DNA of 64,000 bases, taken from the NCBI RefSeq assembly GCF_028682635.1, contig NZ_JANHLK010000012.1, positions 62,001 to 126,000 of the forward strand, in the 5' to 3' direction. Position 1 is the stretch's first letter; each line of letters starts with the position of its first letter. The position numbers and the translations under genes were made by a program. Shown here in pieces: positions 17,576 to 26,842 of this stretch. A model generated the notes under the pieces. That model worked only from the letters and a program-made list of their open reading frames with translations, was not told the origin of the DNA and did no database searches. Source of the DNA: Pseudomonas putida (GTDB taxonomy: Bacteria > Pseudomonadota > Gammaproteobacteria > Pseudomonadales > Pseudomonadaceae).

Positions 17576-17700
17576 AGAGGGTACTGTTGAGGAGCTGCCG
17601 TGGGAAGGTGACCAAACCCTCGTGAAGCGAGCTGGGTCCAGTGTGCCGACTCTCAGCGCAGGGAAATAGCCCGAAAACGACCTGTTCATAGTCAATGCTG
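17538..17700 (-). ncRNA. Candidate small RNA between the dioxygenase gene and gbdR
   Basis: The minus strand from about 17700 down to the terminator at 17538 has no convincing gene but looks structured: a hairpin CTCG-CTTCA-CGAG flanked by GGACC and GGTC, then the terminator stem. A possible promoter is TTGTCG, a 16-base spacer and TATGAA around 17680-17715. I do not recognise the RNA family. The alternative is a long gbdR 3' untranslated region antisense to the 88-residue gene. Confidence 0.35.
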
Positions 17701-17786
17701 CCATAACGACAAATCGCCCTTGCCGCCACTGCGTGCCACTACCAGAATCGAGCCACGACACCGTCCCCAGAAGAAGGATTAGCGTC

Positions 17787-18053
17787 ATGATGTACGCCGA
17801 TTTGATAGACCAGGAAGACCTGTTGGGCCAGCTCAAGGCATTGGGCTTTCATGTACCGACCGGCGCCACCGCCGAGCAGGCTTGCGAGTGTGCCGTGCGG
17901 GGTTTGAACAACGAACGGGCCACCGAGCTGCGCACCATGGTCAAGCAGATGTACACCAGCAGCGCGACGATCCTGCCGGCGGTGCGCCAGGCCATTGACA
18001 GGCAATTGCTGCCGGCATTGGCGGAGTACCAGCAGGGCCGCACTGCCCGTTAA
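17787..18053 (+). CDS. Small hypothetical protein upstream of gbdR
   Basis: Protein of 88 residues (MMYADLIDQEDLLGQLKALG at the N-terminus), predicted largely helical, without signal or membrane segment. A good ribosome site (AGAAGGA) precedes the ATG. It contains two cysteines in an EQACECAVRGL segment. No family recognised. It is convergent with gbdR across a REPIN and stands alone on the plus strand. Codon use looks normal, so I take it as a real gene. Confidence 0.65.
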   Translation: MMYADLIDQEDLLGQLKALGFHVPTGATAEQACECAVRGLNNERATELRTMVKQMYTSSATILPAVRQAIDRQLLPALAEYQQGRTAR

Positions 18054-18060
18054 GACGCCT

Positions 18061-18140
18061 TCGCGAGCAAGCCCGCTCCCACATTCAACCGAGTTCCATC
18101 ATGGGAATGCGGTTGAATGTGGGAGCGGGCTTGCTCGCGA
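18061..18140. repeat. REP doublet between the 88-residue gene and gbdR
   Basis: Inverted copies of GTGGGAGCGGGCTTGCTCGCGA with a spacer that is itself self-complementary (ACATTCAACCG with CGGTTGAATGT), forming one long hairpin between convergent genes. Confidence 0.92.
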
Positions 18141-18156
18141 ATGAAGGTGCCTCGGT

Positions 18157-19260
18157 CTAGAGCCTTACACTGGCAAACGTCGACTCATTACGCGCCTGAC
18201 TCAGCGCCGACAACGGCCCCGACAACGGCGACAGCACCAACGCCTGTGGCAGCGGCATCATCGCCACCTGTTGCGTGGTGTTGGAACCCACACGCTCGTC
18301 ACGCGGCGGAATGCCGAAGTATTCGCGGTAGCACTTGGAGAAGTGCGGCGTGGACACGAAGCCACAGACCGACGCCACTTCGATGATCGACATCGGCGTT
18401 TGCTTGAGCAGTTGCCGCGCGCGGATCAGGCGCAGTTTCAGGTAGTAACGCGACGGCGAGCAATGCAGGTACTTCTGGAACAGCCGCTCGAGCTGACGAC
18501 GGGACACGGCGACGTACACCGCCAGTTCGTCGAGGTCGATCGGCTCTTCGAGGTTGGCTTCCATCAGCGCGACGATTTCCTGCAACTTCGGCTGATTGGT
18601 GCCGAGCATGTGCTTGAGCGGCACGCGCTGGTGGTCCTGTTCGTTGCGGATGCGCTCGTAGACGAACATCTCCGAGATCGCGGCCGACAGCTCGCGACCG
18701 TGATCGCGGCTGATCAGGTGCAGCATCATGTCCAGCGGCGCGGTGCCACCGGAGCTGGTGAAGCGGTTACGGTCGAGGGTGAACAGGCGGGTACTCATGG
18801 CCACCCGCGGAAACGCTTCCTGCATCGCCGCCAGGCATTCCCAGTGCACACTGCAATCGAAACCGTCCAGCAGGCCGGCGCAGGCCAGGGCCCAGCTACC
18901 GGTGCAGACTGCACCCAGGCGACGGGACTGACGGGCCTGGCTCTGCAGCCAGGACACGTGTTCGCGGGTAACAGTGCGTTGAATGCCGATACCACCGCAG
19001 ACGATCACGGTGTCCATGGGAGGCGCTTTGTGCATGGAAGCGTCAGGCGTGATTTGCAAACCGTCACTGGCCCAGACTTGACCGCCATCGACGGTGAGGG
19101 TGGTCCAGCGATACAGCTCACGGCCGGACAACTGGTTGGCCATGCGCAGCGGTTCGACTGCGGAGGCCAGGGAAATCAGCGTGAAATTGTCCAGCAGCAG
19201 AAAGCCGATGGATTGAGGCGCACGGTTCTGGGGTTGGGCCCCGGAGTTGAACGTCGTCAT
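18157..19260 (-). CDS. gbdR: Glycine betaine/dimethylglycine-responsive activator GbdR
   Basis: Protein of 367 residues, GlxA-type: a DJ-1/PfpI-like sensor domain (residues 15-200) and an AraC-type DNA-binding domain (residues 235-340, with LAVYVAVSRRQLERLF and MSIIEVASVCGFVSTPHFSKCYREYFG). GbdR senses betaine and dimethylglycine and activates gbc, dgc, cbc and sdaB genes in P. aeruginosa (PA5380). Location between the carnitine operon and sdaB-cbcXWV fits. AGGAGAT precedes the ATG. It is a paralogue of CdhR in the same window. Confidence 0.93.
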   Translation of the reverse strand: MTTFNSGAQPQNRAPQSIGFLLLDNFTLISLASAVEPLRMANQLSGRELYRWTTLTVDGGQVWASDGLQITPDASMHKAPPMDTVIVCGGIGIQRTVTREHVSWLQSQARQSRRLGAVCTGSWALACAGLLDGFDCSVHWECLAAMQEAFPRVAMSTRLFTLDRNRFTSSGGTAPLDMMLHLISRDHGRELSAAISEMFVYERIRNEQDHQRVPLKHMLGTNQPKLQEIVALMEANLEEPIDLDELAVYVAVSRRQLERLFQKYLHCSPSRYYLKLRLIRARQLLKQTPMSIIEVASVCGFVSTPHFSKCYREYFGIPPRDERVGSNTTQQVAMMPLPQALVLSPLSGPLSALSQARNESTFASVRL

Positions 19261-19695
19261 CGCGGTATCTCCTCACACAAAGCGGGTGATGGCCTCAGGC
19301 GGAGGCTCTTGTTATTGCCATCGTTCTCGCGTGGGAGACGGGCTTTGTAATGACAGAGCAATTGCCATGCCTAAATTTGAATGCGCGTTCAATAACTCCT
19401 GAAAACGACGTCGGAATGTGTCTATATATGACGCGGCGGGAGTAGGGTTTATAAGTGCCATCAATGGCGGCAAGCGCTCTGCCCCGTTGCGTGTGAGCAA
19501 ATCGGTAGCACTTGTGGGAACAGGGCTGCGGCGAGCCCTGCAAGAGTGTCACCGCAGGCACGGGTGACGGGTGGTCAGGGACAGGAGTGGTCCTGATTTT
19601 GAAGTCAGGTACTTATCTGTAAGCGACGCGCCAAAAGGTGGCGTGTTTTAAATCGGGTGTTCACTTAACGCGCAGTTTTGACTGGTCTGGCCCCA
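19261..19695. other. Intergenic region upstream of gbdR
   Basis: About 435 bases before the REPIN near sdaB, with no convincing gene. It contains the gbdR upstream region, including an AT-rich stretch (GTCTATATATGACGCGG near 19420). Near 19580 is a small hairpin whose loop reads AGGAGTG (TCAGGGAC / GGTCCTGA), an RsmA-like motif. Near 19630 is a weak stem, ACGCGCCAAAAGGTGGCGT, followed by T residues on the plus strand. None of these can be assigned a function from sequence alone. Confidence 0.4.
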
Positions 19696-19766
19696 TCGCC
19701 AGCAGGCTGGCTCCCACAGGTTTTGTGGCCGATCCAAATCTACTGTGGGAGCCAGCCTGCTGGCGA
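19696..19766. repeat. REP doublet downstream of sdaB
   Basis: Inverted copies of GTGGGAGCCAGCCTGCTGGCGA with the same outer orientation as the cdhA-cdhB doublet; spacer about 25 bases. Confidence 0.9.
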
Positions 19767-19782
19767 TAGGATCGACACGGTC

Positions 19783-21159
19783 TCAGCACTCCACCGCGCT
19801 TACCGCCAACCCACCCCGCGACGTCTCCTTATATTTGTCATGCATATCGGCACCGGTATCGCGCATCGTGCGGATCACCCGATCCAGCGAGATAAAGTGC
19901 TGACCATCGCCGCGCAAAGCCATCTGCGCAGCGTTGATCGCTTTCACCGCGGCAATCGCATTGCGCTCGATACACGGCACCTGCACCAGGCCGCCCACCG
20001 GATCGCACGTGAGTCCCAGGTTGTGCTCCAGGCCGATTTCCGCCGCGTTACACAGTTGTTCCGGTGTGGCCCCGAGGATTTCCGCCAAACCCGCCGCCGC
20101 CATGGCGCAGGCCGAACCGACTTCGCCCTGGCATCCGACTTCGGCCCCGGAGATCGAGGCGTTCTTCTTGCACAGGATCCCCACCGAAGCCGCGCCGAGC
20201 AGGTAGTCGACGACATTGGCGTCGGTCACGTCCTCGCTGAATTTCATGAAGTAGTGCAACACCGCCGGAATGATCCCCGCCGCGCCATTGGTCGGCGCCG
20301 TGACCATGCGCCCGCCGGCGGCGTTCTCTTCGTTGACCGCCAGGGCAAACAGGTTGACCCACTCCATCGCGCTCAGCGTCGAGCCGATCACATTGGGCTT
20401 GTTCAGCTCCTGCAAGCTGCGGTGCAACTTGGCCGCGCGACGGCGCACGTTGAGGCCACCGGGCAGGATGCCCTCGTGCTTGAGGCCGTGCTCGACGCAA
20501 TCCTGCATGGCGCGCCACAGGTGCATCAGGCCACTGCGGATTTCCTCTTCGCTGCGCCAGACCTTCTCGTTGGCCATCATCAGTTCGGCCACCCGCAGGT
20601 TGTGCGTTTTACACAGCTCCAGCAACTCGGCCGCGCTGGAAAAATCGTACGGCAGCTCGGTGCGATCCATGTCGACCACCCCGCTGCTGGCTTGCGCCTC
20701 ATCGACGACAAAACCGCCGCCGACCGAATAGTAGGTGTCGCGATGCAACTCGCCGTCATCGCCTTCGACAATCAGGGTCATGGCATTGGGGTGAAACGGC
20801 AGGTTTTCATCGATCAGGCGCATGTCCCTGGACCAGATGAACGGGACCGGCAAACGGCCGTCGAGCAACAACGTATCCGTTTCGCGCAGGATGTCGATGC
20901 GCAGGCCGATTTGCGACGGATCGATCGCATCCGGCCACTCGCCCATCAGCCCCATGATCACCGCGTTGTCGCTGCCGTGACCGATGCCGGTGGCCGACAG
21001 CGACCCGAAGAGCTGAACTTCGACTCGCCGAACCTGCTCGAGCAGCCCCCGCTCACGCAAACCCTGCACGAACAACGCCGCCGCCCGCATAGGCCCCACG
21101 GTGTGTGAACTGGACGGGCCGATGCCGATTTTGAACAGGTCGAAAACACTGATAGCCAT
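19783..21159 (-). CDS. sdaB: L-serine ammonia-lyase (iron-sulfur type)
   Basis: Protein of 458 residues starting [20 protein letters not shown], with AGGAG before the ATG. Single-chain serine dehydratase with the N-terminal beta domain and the C-terminal alpha domain, whose cysteines hold the [4Fe-4S] cluster ([38 protein letters not shown]). It deaminates serine to pyruvate. In P. aeruginosa this gene (PA5379) is in the GbdR regulon because betaine breakdown ends in glycine and serine. It diverges from cbcX. Confidence 0.93.
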   Translation of the reverse strand: MAISVFDLFKIGIGPSSSHTVGPMRAAALFVQGLRERGLLEQVRRVEVQLFGSLSATGIGHGSDNAVIMGLMGEWPDAIDPSQIGLRIDILRETDTLLLDGRLPVPFIWSRDMRLIDENLPFHPNAMTLIVEGDDGELHRDTYYSVGGGFVVDEAQASSGVVDMDRTELPYDFSSAAELLELCKTHNLRVAELMMANEKVWRSEEEIRSGLMHLWRAMQDCVEHGLKHEGILPGGLNVRRRAAKLHRSLQELNKPNVIGSTLSAMEWVNLFALAVNEENAAGGRMVTAPTNGAAGIIPAVLHYFMKFSEDVTDANVVDYLLGAASVGILCKKNASISGAEVGCQGEVGSACAMAAAGLAEILGATPEQLCNAAEIGLEHNLGLTCDPVGGLVQVPCIERNAIAAVKAINAAQMALRGDGQHFISLDRVIRTMRDTGADMHDKYKETSRGGLAVSAVEC

Positions 21160-21597
21160 TGCTGCCGGACTCCTGGATGTGCCAACGCCCAGGCGCAAAA
21201 GCGCCCGGTGACGGAGCTGCTACGCTCAAGCTGCAATCCGTCGGGATGGCCGCATCATCAGGCTTTTATCCTGTCGTTCGACGTCTCACACCGACGCACT
21301 CATGTCCACGAACGCCGCGTGTCTTTCACGTCGTGTTTGCGCCGTTTTTTTGCGGTTCAGACGGACAAAAGAGGCTGAAAAAAGCTGTAAACGACGTCAC
21401 CGACACTGGATGCGACCATCCCTGTACTGGTTACGACGCACCCTGTAGGCGTCAGATTTTCACTGGTACATGATCGTATCGACTCGATTGCAAGGCGCCG
21501 TGGTAGAGCTGTCTCCAAAACGCCATCCAACCGCAACCTATAAGTGCGGTGGTTCCAGTCGGAAACACTGCCAAAAAAAACACCAAGGAGTCCATCC
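21160..21597. promoter_or_regulatory. Divergent sdaB / cbcX control region
   Basis: 438 bases with no gene. GACG/ACGAC-rich segments recur (TTCGACGTCTCACACCGACG near 21280; AACGACGTCACCGACAC near 21391; TTACGACGCACC near 21431). An ACGACGTC also occurs upstream of gbdR near 19400. These could include GbdR half-sites, but I cannot fix a consensus from this window. The divergent genes are both GbdR targets in P. aeruginosa, so a shared site is plausible. Confidence 0.35.
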
Positions 21598-22545
21598 ATG
21601 AAAGGTTCCCCGTCGTTGTTGTTGGCCGCCCTGCTTAGTCTGCCGGTTCTGGCGCAAGCCGCCGAACCGGCCCAATGCAACACCGTAAACTTCTCAGACG
21701 TCGGCTGGACCGACATTACCGCGACAACCGCGACCACCAGCGTCGTGCTCAACGCCCTCGGCTACAAGACCAAGACCACCATGATTTCCGTGCCCGTGAC
21801 CTACAAGTCCCTGGCCGACGGCAAGAACATGGACGTGTTCCTGGGCAACTGGATGCCGACCATGGAAAACGACATCAAGCCCTACCGCGATGCCGGCACC
21901 GTGGACACCGTGCGCACCAACCTCAAGGGCGCCAAATACACCCTCGCCGTGCCTCAGGCGCTGTATGACAAGGGGCTGCATGATTTCGCCGACATCGCCA
22001 AGTTCAAGAAGGAACTGGACGGCAAGATCTACGGCATCGAGCCGGGCAACGACGGCAACCGCCTGATCCAGAGTATGATCGACAAGAACGCCTTCGGCCT
22101 CAAGGACGCCGGTTTCAAGGTCGTCGAGTCCAGCGAGGCCGGCATGCTGTCGCAGGTCGACCGCGCGCAGAAACGCGACACCGCCGTGGTGTTCCTGGGC
22201 TGGGCCCCGCACCCGATGAACAAGCGCTTCAAGATTCAATACCTGACCGGCGGCGACGACTTCTTCGGCCCCGATTTTGGCGCCGCCACCGTGGCGACCA
22301 ACACCCGCAAGGGCTACGCCTCGGAATGCAGCAACGTCGGTCAGTTGCTGAAGAACCTGGAGTTCACCGTCGACATGGAAAGTGAACTGATGGGCAACAT
22401 CCTGGACGACAAAATGAAGCCTGACGCGGCCGCCAAGGCCTGGCTGAAAAAGAATCCCCAGGTGCTCGATACCTGGCTCGCTGGCGTGACCACCATTGAC
22501 GGTAAACCTGGCCTGGAGGCCGTGAAAGCCAAGCTCGCACAGTAA
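21598..22545 (+). CDS. cbcX: Choline ABC transporter, substrate-binding protein CbcX
   Basis: Protein of 315 residues with a signal peptide (MKGSPSLLLAALLSLPVLAQAAEP) and an OpuAC-type body (VGWTDITATTATTSVVLNALG; GNWMPTM; KIYGIEPGNDGNRLI; FLGWAPHPMNKRF) closely resembling CaiX. It delivers choline to CbcWV. AAGGAG precedes the ATG. The 5' extension of the open frame to 21544 has no ribosome site. PA5378 homologue, first gene of the cbcXWV operon. Confidence 0.93.
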   Translation: MKGSPSLLLAALLSLPVLAQAAEPAQCNTVNFSDVGWTDITATTATTSVVLNALGYKTKTTMISVPVTYKSLADGKNMDVFLGNWMPTMENDIKPYRDAGTVDTVRTNLKGAKYTLAVPQALYDKGLHDFADIAKFKKELDGKIYGIEPGNDGNRLIQSMIDKNAFGLKDAGFKVVESSEAGMLSQVDRAQKRDTAVVFLGWAPHPMNKRFKIQYLTGGDDFFGPDFGAATVATNTRKGYASECSNVGQLLKNLEFTVDMESELMGNILDDKMKPDAAAKAWLKKNPQVLDTWLAGVTTIDGKPGLEAVKAKLAQ

Positions 22546-22554
22546 TCGCTTATG

Positions 22555-22576
22555 CCGGGCGGGTTCGCCCGCCCGG
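22555..22576 (+). promoter_or_regulatory. Intercistronic TTCG-tetraloop hairpin between cbcX and cbcW
   Basis: CCGGGCGGG, TTCG, CCCGCCCGG: a perfect 9-bp GC stem capped by a UUCG tetraloop, 10 bases after the cbcX stop. There is no strong T-run, so partial termination or, more likely, 3' protection of the cbcX message. Such structures usually raise the binding protein above the membrane and ATPase subunits. Confidence 0.7.
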
Positions 22577-22611
22577 GCTGTTTATCTCCTTGCATGCGGA
22601 CGTTCACTACC

Positions 22612-23457
22612 ATGCTGATTGATCAGAAAATACCTCTAGGCCAGTACATCGCAGGCTTCGTTGAATGGTTGACGCAACACGGCGCCAACACCTTCGACGC
22701 AATTGCCGTGTCACTGGAAACGATGATCCACGGCGTGACGTTTGCGCTGACCTGGTTCAACCCGCTGGTCTTGATCGGCCTAATCGCAATACTTGCCCAC
22801 TTCATCCAGCGCAAATGGGGCCTCACCGCCTTCGTCATTGCCTCCTTCCTGCTGATCCTCAACCTGGGGTACTGGCAGGAAACCATGGAAACCCTCGCCC
22901 AGGTGTTGTTCGCCACCCTGGTCTGCGTATTGATCGGCGTGCCGTTGGGCATCGTCGCCGCGCACAAACCGATGTTCTACACCATGATGCGTCCGGTGCT
23001 CGATCTGATGCAGACCGTGCCGACCTTCGTCTACCTCATTCCTACCCTGACTCTCTTCGGTCTGGGTGTGGTCCCGGGCCTGATCTCCACGGTGGTGTTC
23101 GCGATTGCCGCGCCCATCCGCCTGACCTACCTGGGCATCCGCGATGTCCCGCAAGAACTGATGGACGCCGGCAAGGCCTTCGGCTGCTCGCGCCGTCAAC
23201 TGCTCTCACGTATCGAACTGCCCCACGCCATGCCAAGCATCGCGGCCGGCATCACCCAGTGCATCATGCTGTCGCTGTCGATGGTGGTGATCGCGGCACT
23301 GGTGGGCGCCGACGGCCTGGGCAAACCCGTGGTCAACGCACTGAATACCGCTGATATCGCCCTGGGCTTCGAAGCAGGCCTGGCGATCGTACTGCTGGCG
23401 ATCATGCTCGACCGTATCTGCAAACAACCCGACGCTAAAGTAGGGGGTGACGCATGA
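22612..23457 (+). CDS. cbcW: Choline ABC transporter permease CbcW
   Basis: Protein of 281 residues of the ProW/OpuAB type, with about five to six membrane segments and the EAA-like loop (FGCSRRQLLSRIELPHAMPSIAAG) that contacts the ATPase. I use the ATG at 22612 (MLIDQKIPLGQ); an upstream ATG at 22594 adds only six residues. No strong Shine-Dalgarno is visible. It overlaps cbcV by four bases (ATGA). PA5377 homologue. It probably also serves CaiX, which has no permease of its own here. Confidence 0.93.
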   Translation: MLIDQKIPLGQYIAGFVEWLTQHGANTFDAIAVSLETMIHGVTFALTWFNPLVLIGLIAILAHFIQRKWGLTAFVIASFLLILNLGYWQETMETLAQVLFATLVCVLIGVPLGIVAAHKPMFYTMMRPVLDLMQTVPTFVYLIPTLTLFGLGVVPGLISTVVFAIAAPIRLTYLGIRDVPQELMDAGKAFGCSRRQLLSRIELPHAMPSIAAGITQCIMLSLSMVVIAALVGADGLGKPVVNALNTADIALGFEAGLAIVLLAIMLDRICKQPDAKVGGDA

Positions 23458-24632
23458 GCATAATTCGCTTCGAAGACGTCGACGTAATCTTCACCAAGGA
23501 TCCGCGCGAGGCCCTGAAGCTTCTCGATCAAGGTTTGACCCGCAGCGAGATCCTGAAAAAGACCGGGCAGATCGTTGGCGTGGAAAAGGCCAGCCTGGAC
23601 ATCGAAAAAGGTGAAATCTGCGTGCTGATGGGCCTGTCCGGCTCCGGCAAATCCAGCCTGTTGCGTTGCATCAACGGCCTCAACACCGTCAGCCGTGGCA
23701 AGCTGTACGTCGAGCACGAAGGCAAGCAGATCAACATTGCTGCCTGTACCCCGGCCGAACTGAAAATGATGCGCACCAAGCGCATCGCCATGGTGTTCCA
23801 GAAGTTCGCCCTGATGCCTTGGCTGACGGTGCGCGAGAACATCAGCTTCGGCCTGGAAATGCAGGGCCGTCCGGAGAAGGAACGCAAGAAACTGGTCGAT
23901 GAAAAACTCGAACTGGTAGGCCTGACCCAATGGCGCAACAAGAAACCCGATGAACTGTCCGGCGGCATGCAGCAACGTGTGGGCCTGGCCCGCGCGCTGG
24001 CGATGGACGCCGACATCCTGCTGATGGACGAACCGTTCTCCGCGCTCGACCCGCTGATCCGCCAGGGCCTGCAGGACGAACTGCTGGAACTGCAACGCAA
24101 GCTGAGCAAGACCATCGTCTTCGTGAGCCACGACCTCGATGAAGCCCTGAAGCTCGGCAGCCGTATCGCGATCATGAAGGACGGCCGGATCATCCAGTAC
24201 AGCAAGCCTGAAGAAATCGTCCTCAACCCCGCGGACGACTACGTGCGCACCTTCGTCGCCCACACCAACCCGCTGAACGTGCTGTGCGGGCGCAGCCTGA
24301 TGCGCACCCTGGACAACTGCAAGCGCATCAACGGTTCGGTGTGCCTCGATCCGGGTGGCGATTCGTGGCTCGACCTGGCCGAAGGCAACACCATCAAGGG
24401 CGCACGCCAGAACGGCTCGAGCCTGGATCTGCAGAACTGGGTACCGGGCCAGGCGGTTGAAGGCCTGGGTCGCCGGCCGACGCTGGTGGATTCGAACATC
24501 GGCATGCGCGATGCGCTGCAGATCCGCTACCAGACCGGCAACAAGCTGGTGCTGCACGACAACAACCATGTGGTGGGGATTCTCGGCGACAGCGAGCTGT
24601 ACCACGCGCTGCTCGGCAAGAACCTGGGGTAA
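23454..24632 (+). CDS. cbcV: Choline ABC transporter ATPase CbcV
   Basis: Protein of 392 residues. Walker A GLSGSGKSSLLRC, Q-loop KFALMPWLTVRENISFG, signature LSGGMQQRVGLARALAMDADILLMDEPFSALD and the switch His (VFVSHDLDEA) are all intact. The C-terminal 120 residues are the regulatory domain of the ProV/OpuAA type, here without clear CBS repeats. It powers quaternary-amine import with CbcW. Start ATG overlaps the cbcW stop. A strong terminator follows the gene. Confidence 0.94.
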   Translation: MSIIRFEDVDVIFTKDPREALKLLDQGLTRSEILKKTGQIVGVEKASLDIEKGEICVLMGLSGSGKSSLLRCINGLNTVSRGKLYVEHEGKQINIAACTPAELKMMRTKRIAMVFQKFALMPWLTVRENISFGLEMQGRPEKERKKLVDEKLELVGLTQWRNKKPDELSGGMQQRVGLARALAMDADILLMDEPFSALDPLIRQGLQDELLELQRKLSKTIVFVSHDLDEALKLGSRIAIMKDGRIIQYSKPEEIVLNPADDYVRTFVAHTNPLNVLCGRSLMRTLDNCKRINGSVCLDPGGDSWLDLAEGNTIKGARQNGSSLDLQNWVPGQAVEGLGRRPTLVDSNIGMRDALQIRYQTGNKLVLHDNNHVVGILGDSELYHALLGKNLG

Positions 24633-24644
24633 GGCAACAGACAC

Positions 24645-24675
24645 AAAAACGCCGCGAGAGGATCGCGGCGTTTTT
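24645..24675 (+). terminator. Terminator of cbcXWV
   Basis: AAAAACGCCGCGA, loop GAGGA, TCGCGGCGTTTTT: a 13-bp perfect stem including the A/T flanks. Symmetric enough to act on both strands, and placed 12 bases past the cbcV stop. Confidence 0.93.
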
Positions 24676-24721
24676 GTTTATGCGGATATCGGGAGATGCA
24701 GCTTCGTGGCTAATGGCCCCC

Positions 24722-24801
24722 TCGCGAGCAAGCCCGCTCCCACAGTTGACAGCATTCCTCTGGTAGAACTCGGTCACCTGTGGGAGCGGGCTTGCTCGCG
24801 A
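24722..24801. repeat. REP doublet between cbcV and betT
   Basis: Inverted copies of GTGGGAGCGGGCTTGCTCGCGA (24722-24744 and about 24779-24801) between convergent operons. Confidence 0.92.
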
Positions 24802-24844
24802 AGAATGCGACGCGGTGTCACTGAAACACCGCGCCCCTCACAAC

Positions 24845-26842
24845 TTAGCTATAGACGCGGCCAAGGAGCTGCCGATGGCTTTCAAACTGATCGAGCACAT
24901 CACGGGTGATCTGATCCTGAGTGAAGCCCATCAGGTCGTAGTCCTGGCTGCCGTTGTGCAGGTACACCTCGGCGCGGTAGTAACGCTGGCGTGCCTCATC
25001 GGATTGAGCCGATTCGGTGGGCGTAGCCAGGTAACCATCCAGGCTGACTTCGTAGACAAACGGGTTGCCCTCTTCCATCTCCACCCGCACGCCCATGCAA
25101 CGCTTGGACTTGCCCAGCAACGTCTGCACTTCCAGGCCCTGGGCGCGCATTTGCGTGGTCGCATCCTGCAAGGCAGGGCTCACATGCTTGTCCATGAAGC
25201 GCTGCACCACCGACTGGCTCGGCTGCAGGTCCAGCTGGGTCAAGCGCTCGCTGAAACCACGACGACCACGGGCCGCCAGTTCCGCTTGCTCCTGTTCGAT
25301 CTGCACGTCCTGGCGCATGGCCTTGTGCAAGCCGAACATGAAGCACACCAACACCACCGAGAACGGCAGGCCGGCCAGCACCACCATGGTTTGCATGGCT
25401 TCGAAGTTACCGGCGAACAGCAGGCCGATGGTCACCAGGGTGATCACCACAGACCAGAAGATCCGCAGCCAGTGCGGCGCATCTTCATCGACGTTGCCGC
25501 CTTTGCACGACAGGTTGGCCATCATCACCGCGCCGGAATCCGCCGGCGTCAGGAACAACACGAATCCCACGAAGATCGACACGCCGATCACCACTTTCGA
25601 CGCCGGGTAATGCTCGAGCAACTGGTAGATCGCCATGGACGGCTGCTCCAGCGCCGTCTTCCCGAGTTCCACCGCCCCGTGGTTCATCACCAGGTCCAGG
25701 GCCGAGTTACCGAAGATCGACAGCCACGCCAGGGTGAAACCCAGCGGAATCAGCAATACGCCAGCCACCAGTTCACGCACCGTGCGACCACGGGAAATAC
25801 GCGCGATGAACATGCCCACGAATGGCGCCCAGGAAATCCACCAGGCCCAGTAGAACAGGGTCCACAGGCCCAACCAGCGGTCGGACTTCTCGCTGTCGCC
25901 TTCGTACACATACAGGTCGAAAGTCTTCAGCACCACGCCGTTGAGGTAGTCACCGACGTTTTGCACGAAGCCGTTGAGCAGGTGCAGGGTCGGGCCGAAC
26001 AGCAGGACGAAAATCAGCAGGCCGCTGAACAGCACGATGTTGAGGTTGGACAGGCGACGAATGCCGTTTTCCACCCCGGACACGGCAGCGATGGTCGCCA
26101 CGGTGCTCATCACGATGATCACGATCAGCAGGTTGGTGTTGCTGTGTTCCATGCCGAACAGGTTTTCCAGGCCCGACGACACCTGCAGCGAACCGATCCC
26201 CAGGTTGGTCACCAGGCCCAGCAGGGTCACGAACATGCCGAAGCCGTCCACCGCATGCCCGGCCGCGCCCTTGACCCAACGCTCGCCCACCAGCGGATAC
26301 AGCGCCGAACGCAACGCCAGCGGCTGGTTATGCCGGTAGGCGAAATACGCCACCGCCAGGCCGACCAGGGCGTAGATCGCCCAGCCATGCAGGCCCCAGT
26401 GCAGGAACGTCAGTTGCACCGCCTGACGGGCGGCAAGGTTGCTGCCGGCCACGCCTTCCGGCGGGTTGAAGTAGTGGTCCAGTGGCTCGGAAGCACCGAA
26501 GTACAGCAGCGAGATGCCGATCCCCGACGAGAACAGCATCCCCGCCCAGGCGCCGTAGCTGAAGTCCGGGGTATCGTCCTTGCTGCCCAGTTTCAATTTG
26601 CCGTAGGACGAGAACGCCAGGCCGACCACGAAGATCAGGTAGGCGGCAATCACCACCATGTAGTACCAGCCGAAGCTACGGGACAACCAGGCTTGCGCCA
26701 TACCGAGCAGTCTGCCGGCCTCTTGCGGGGCGATGATCAGAATGGCGGTCAACAACAGAATCAACGCGGTAGAGGTGTAGAACACCCAACCGTTGACCGT
26801 CACCTTCTCGGGTGGGGTCTTTATTAGCGAGGCAGAACTCAT
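24845..26842 (-). CDS. betT: BCCT-family choline transporter BetT
   Basis: Protein of 665 residues: twelve predicted membrane segments (residues 15-500) with the BCCT signature (GWAIYALVGLAVAYFAYRH; WTLFYWAWWISWAPFVGMFIARISRGRTVRE), then a cytoplasmic tail of about 160 residues typical of osmotically controlled BetT-type carriers (LDLQPSQSVVQRFMDKHV; YYRAEVYLHNGSQDYDLMGF). High-capacity choline import for osmoprotection. It corresponds to PA5375 and diverges from betI across a 323-base control region that contains a BetI-like palindrome. Confidence 0.92.
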   Translation of the reverse strand: MSSASLIKTPPEKVTVNGWVFYTSTALILLLTAILIIAPQEAGRLLGMAQAWLSRSFGWYYMVVIAAYLIFVVGLAFSSYGKLKLGSKDDTPDFSYGAWAGMLFSSGIGISLLYFGASEPLDHYFNPPEGVAGSNLAARQAVQLTFLHWGLHGWAIYALVGLAVAYFAYRHNQPLALRSALYPLVGERWVKGAAGHAVDGFGMFVTLLGLVTNLGIGSLQVSSGLENLFGMEHSNTNLLIVIIVMSTVATIAAVSGVENGIRRLSNLNIVLFSGLLIFVLLFGPTLHLLNGFVQNVGDYLNGVVLKTFDLYVYEGDSEKSDRWLGLWTLFYWAWWISWAPFVGMFIARISRGRTVRELVAGVLLIPLGFTLAWLSIFGNSALDLVMNHGAVELGKTALEQPSMAIYQLLEHYPASKVVIGVSIFVGFVLFLTPADSGAVMMANLSCKGGNVDEDAPHWLRIFWSVVITLVTIGLLFAGNFEAMQTMVVLAGLPFSVVLVCFMFGLHKAMRQDVQIEQEQAELAARGRRGFSERLTQLDLQPSQSVVQRFMDKHVSPALQDATTQMRAQGLEVQTLLGKSKRCMGVRVEMEEGNPFVYEVSLDGYLATPTESAQSDEARQRYYRAEVYLHNGSQDYDLMGFTQDQITRDVLDQFESHRQLLGRVYS

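Noticed and set aside
17450..17836. A 128-codon minus-strand frame over the candidate small RNA
   Set aside because: It runs through the terminator stem and a REP element, has no ribosome site, and has a composition unlike neighbouring genes.
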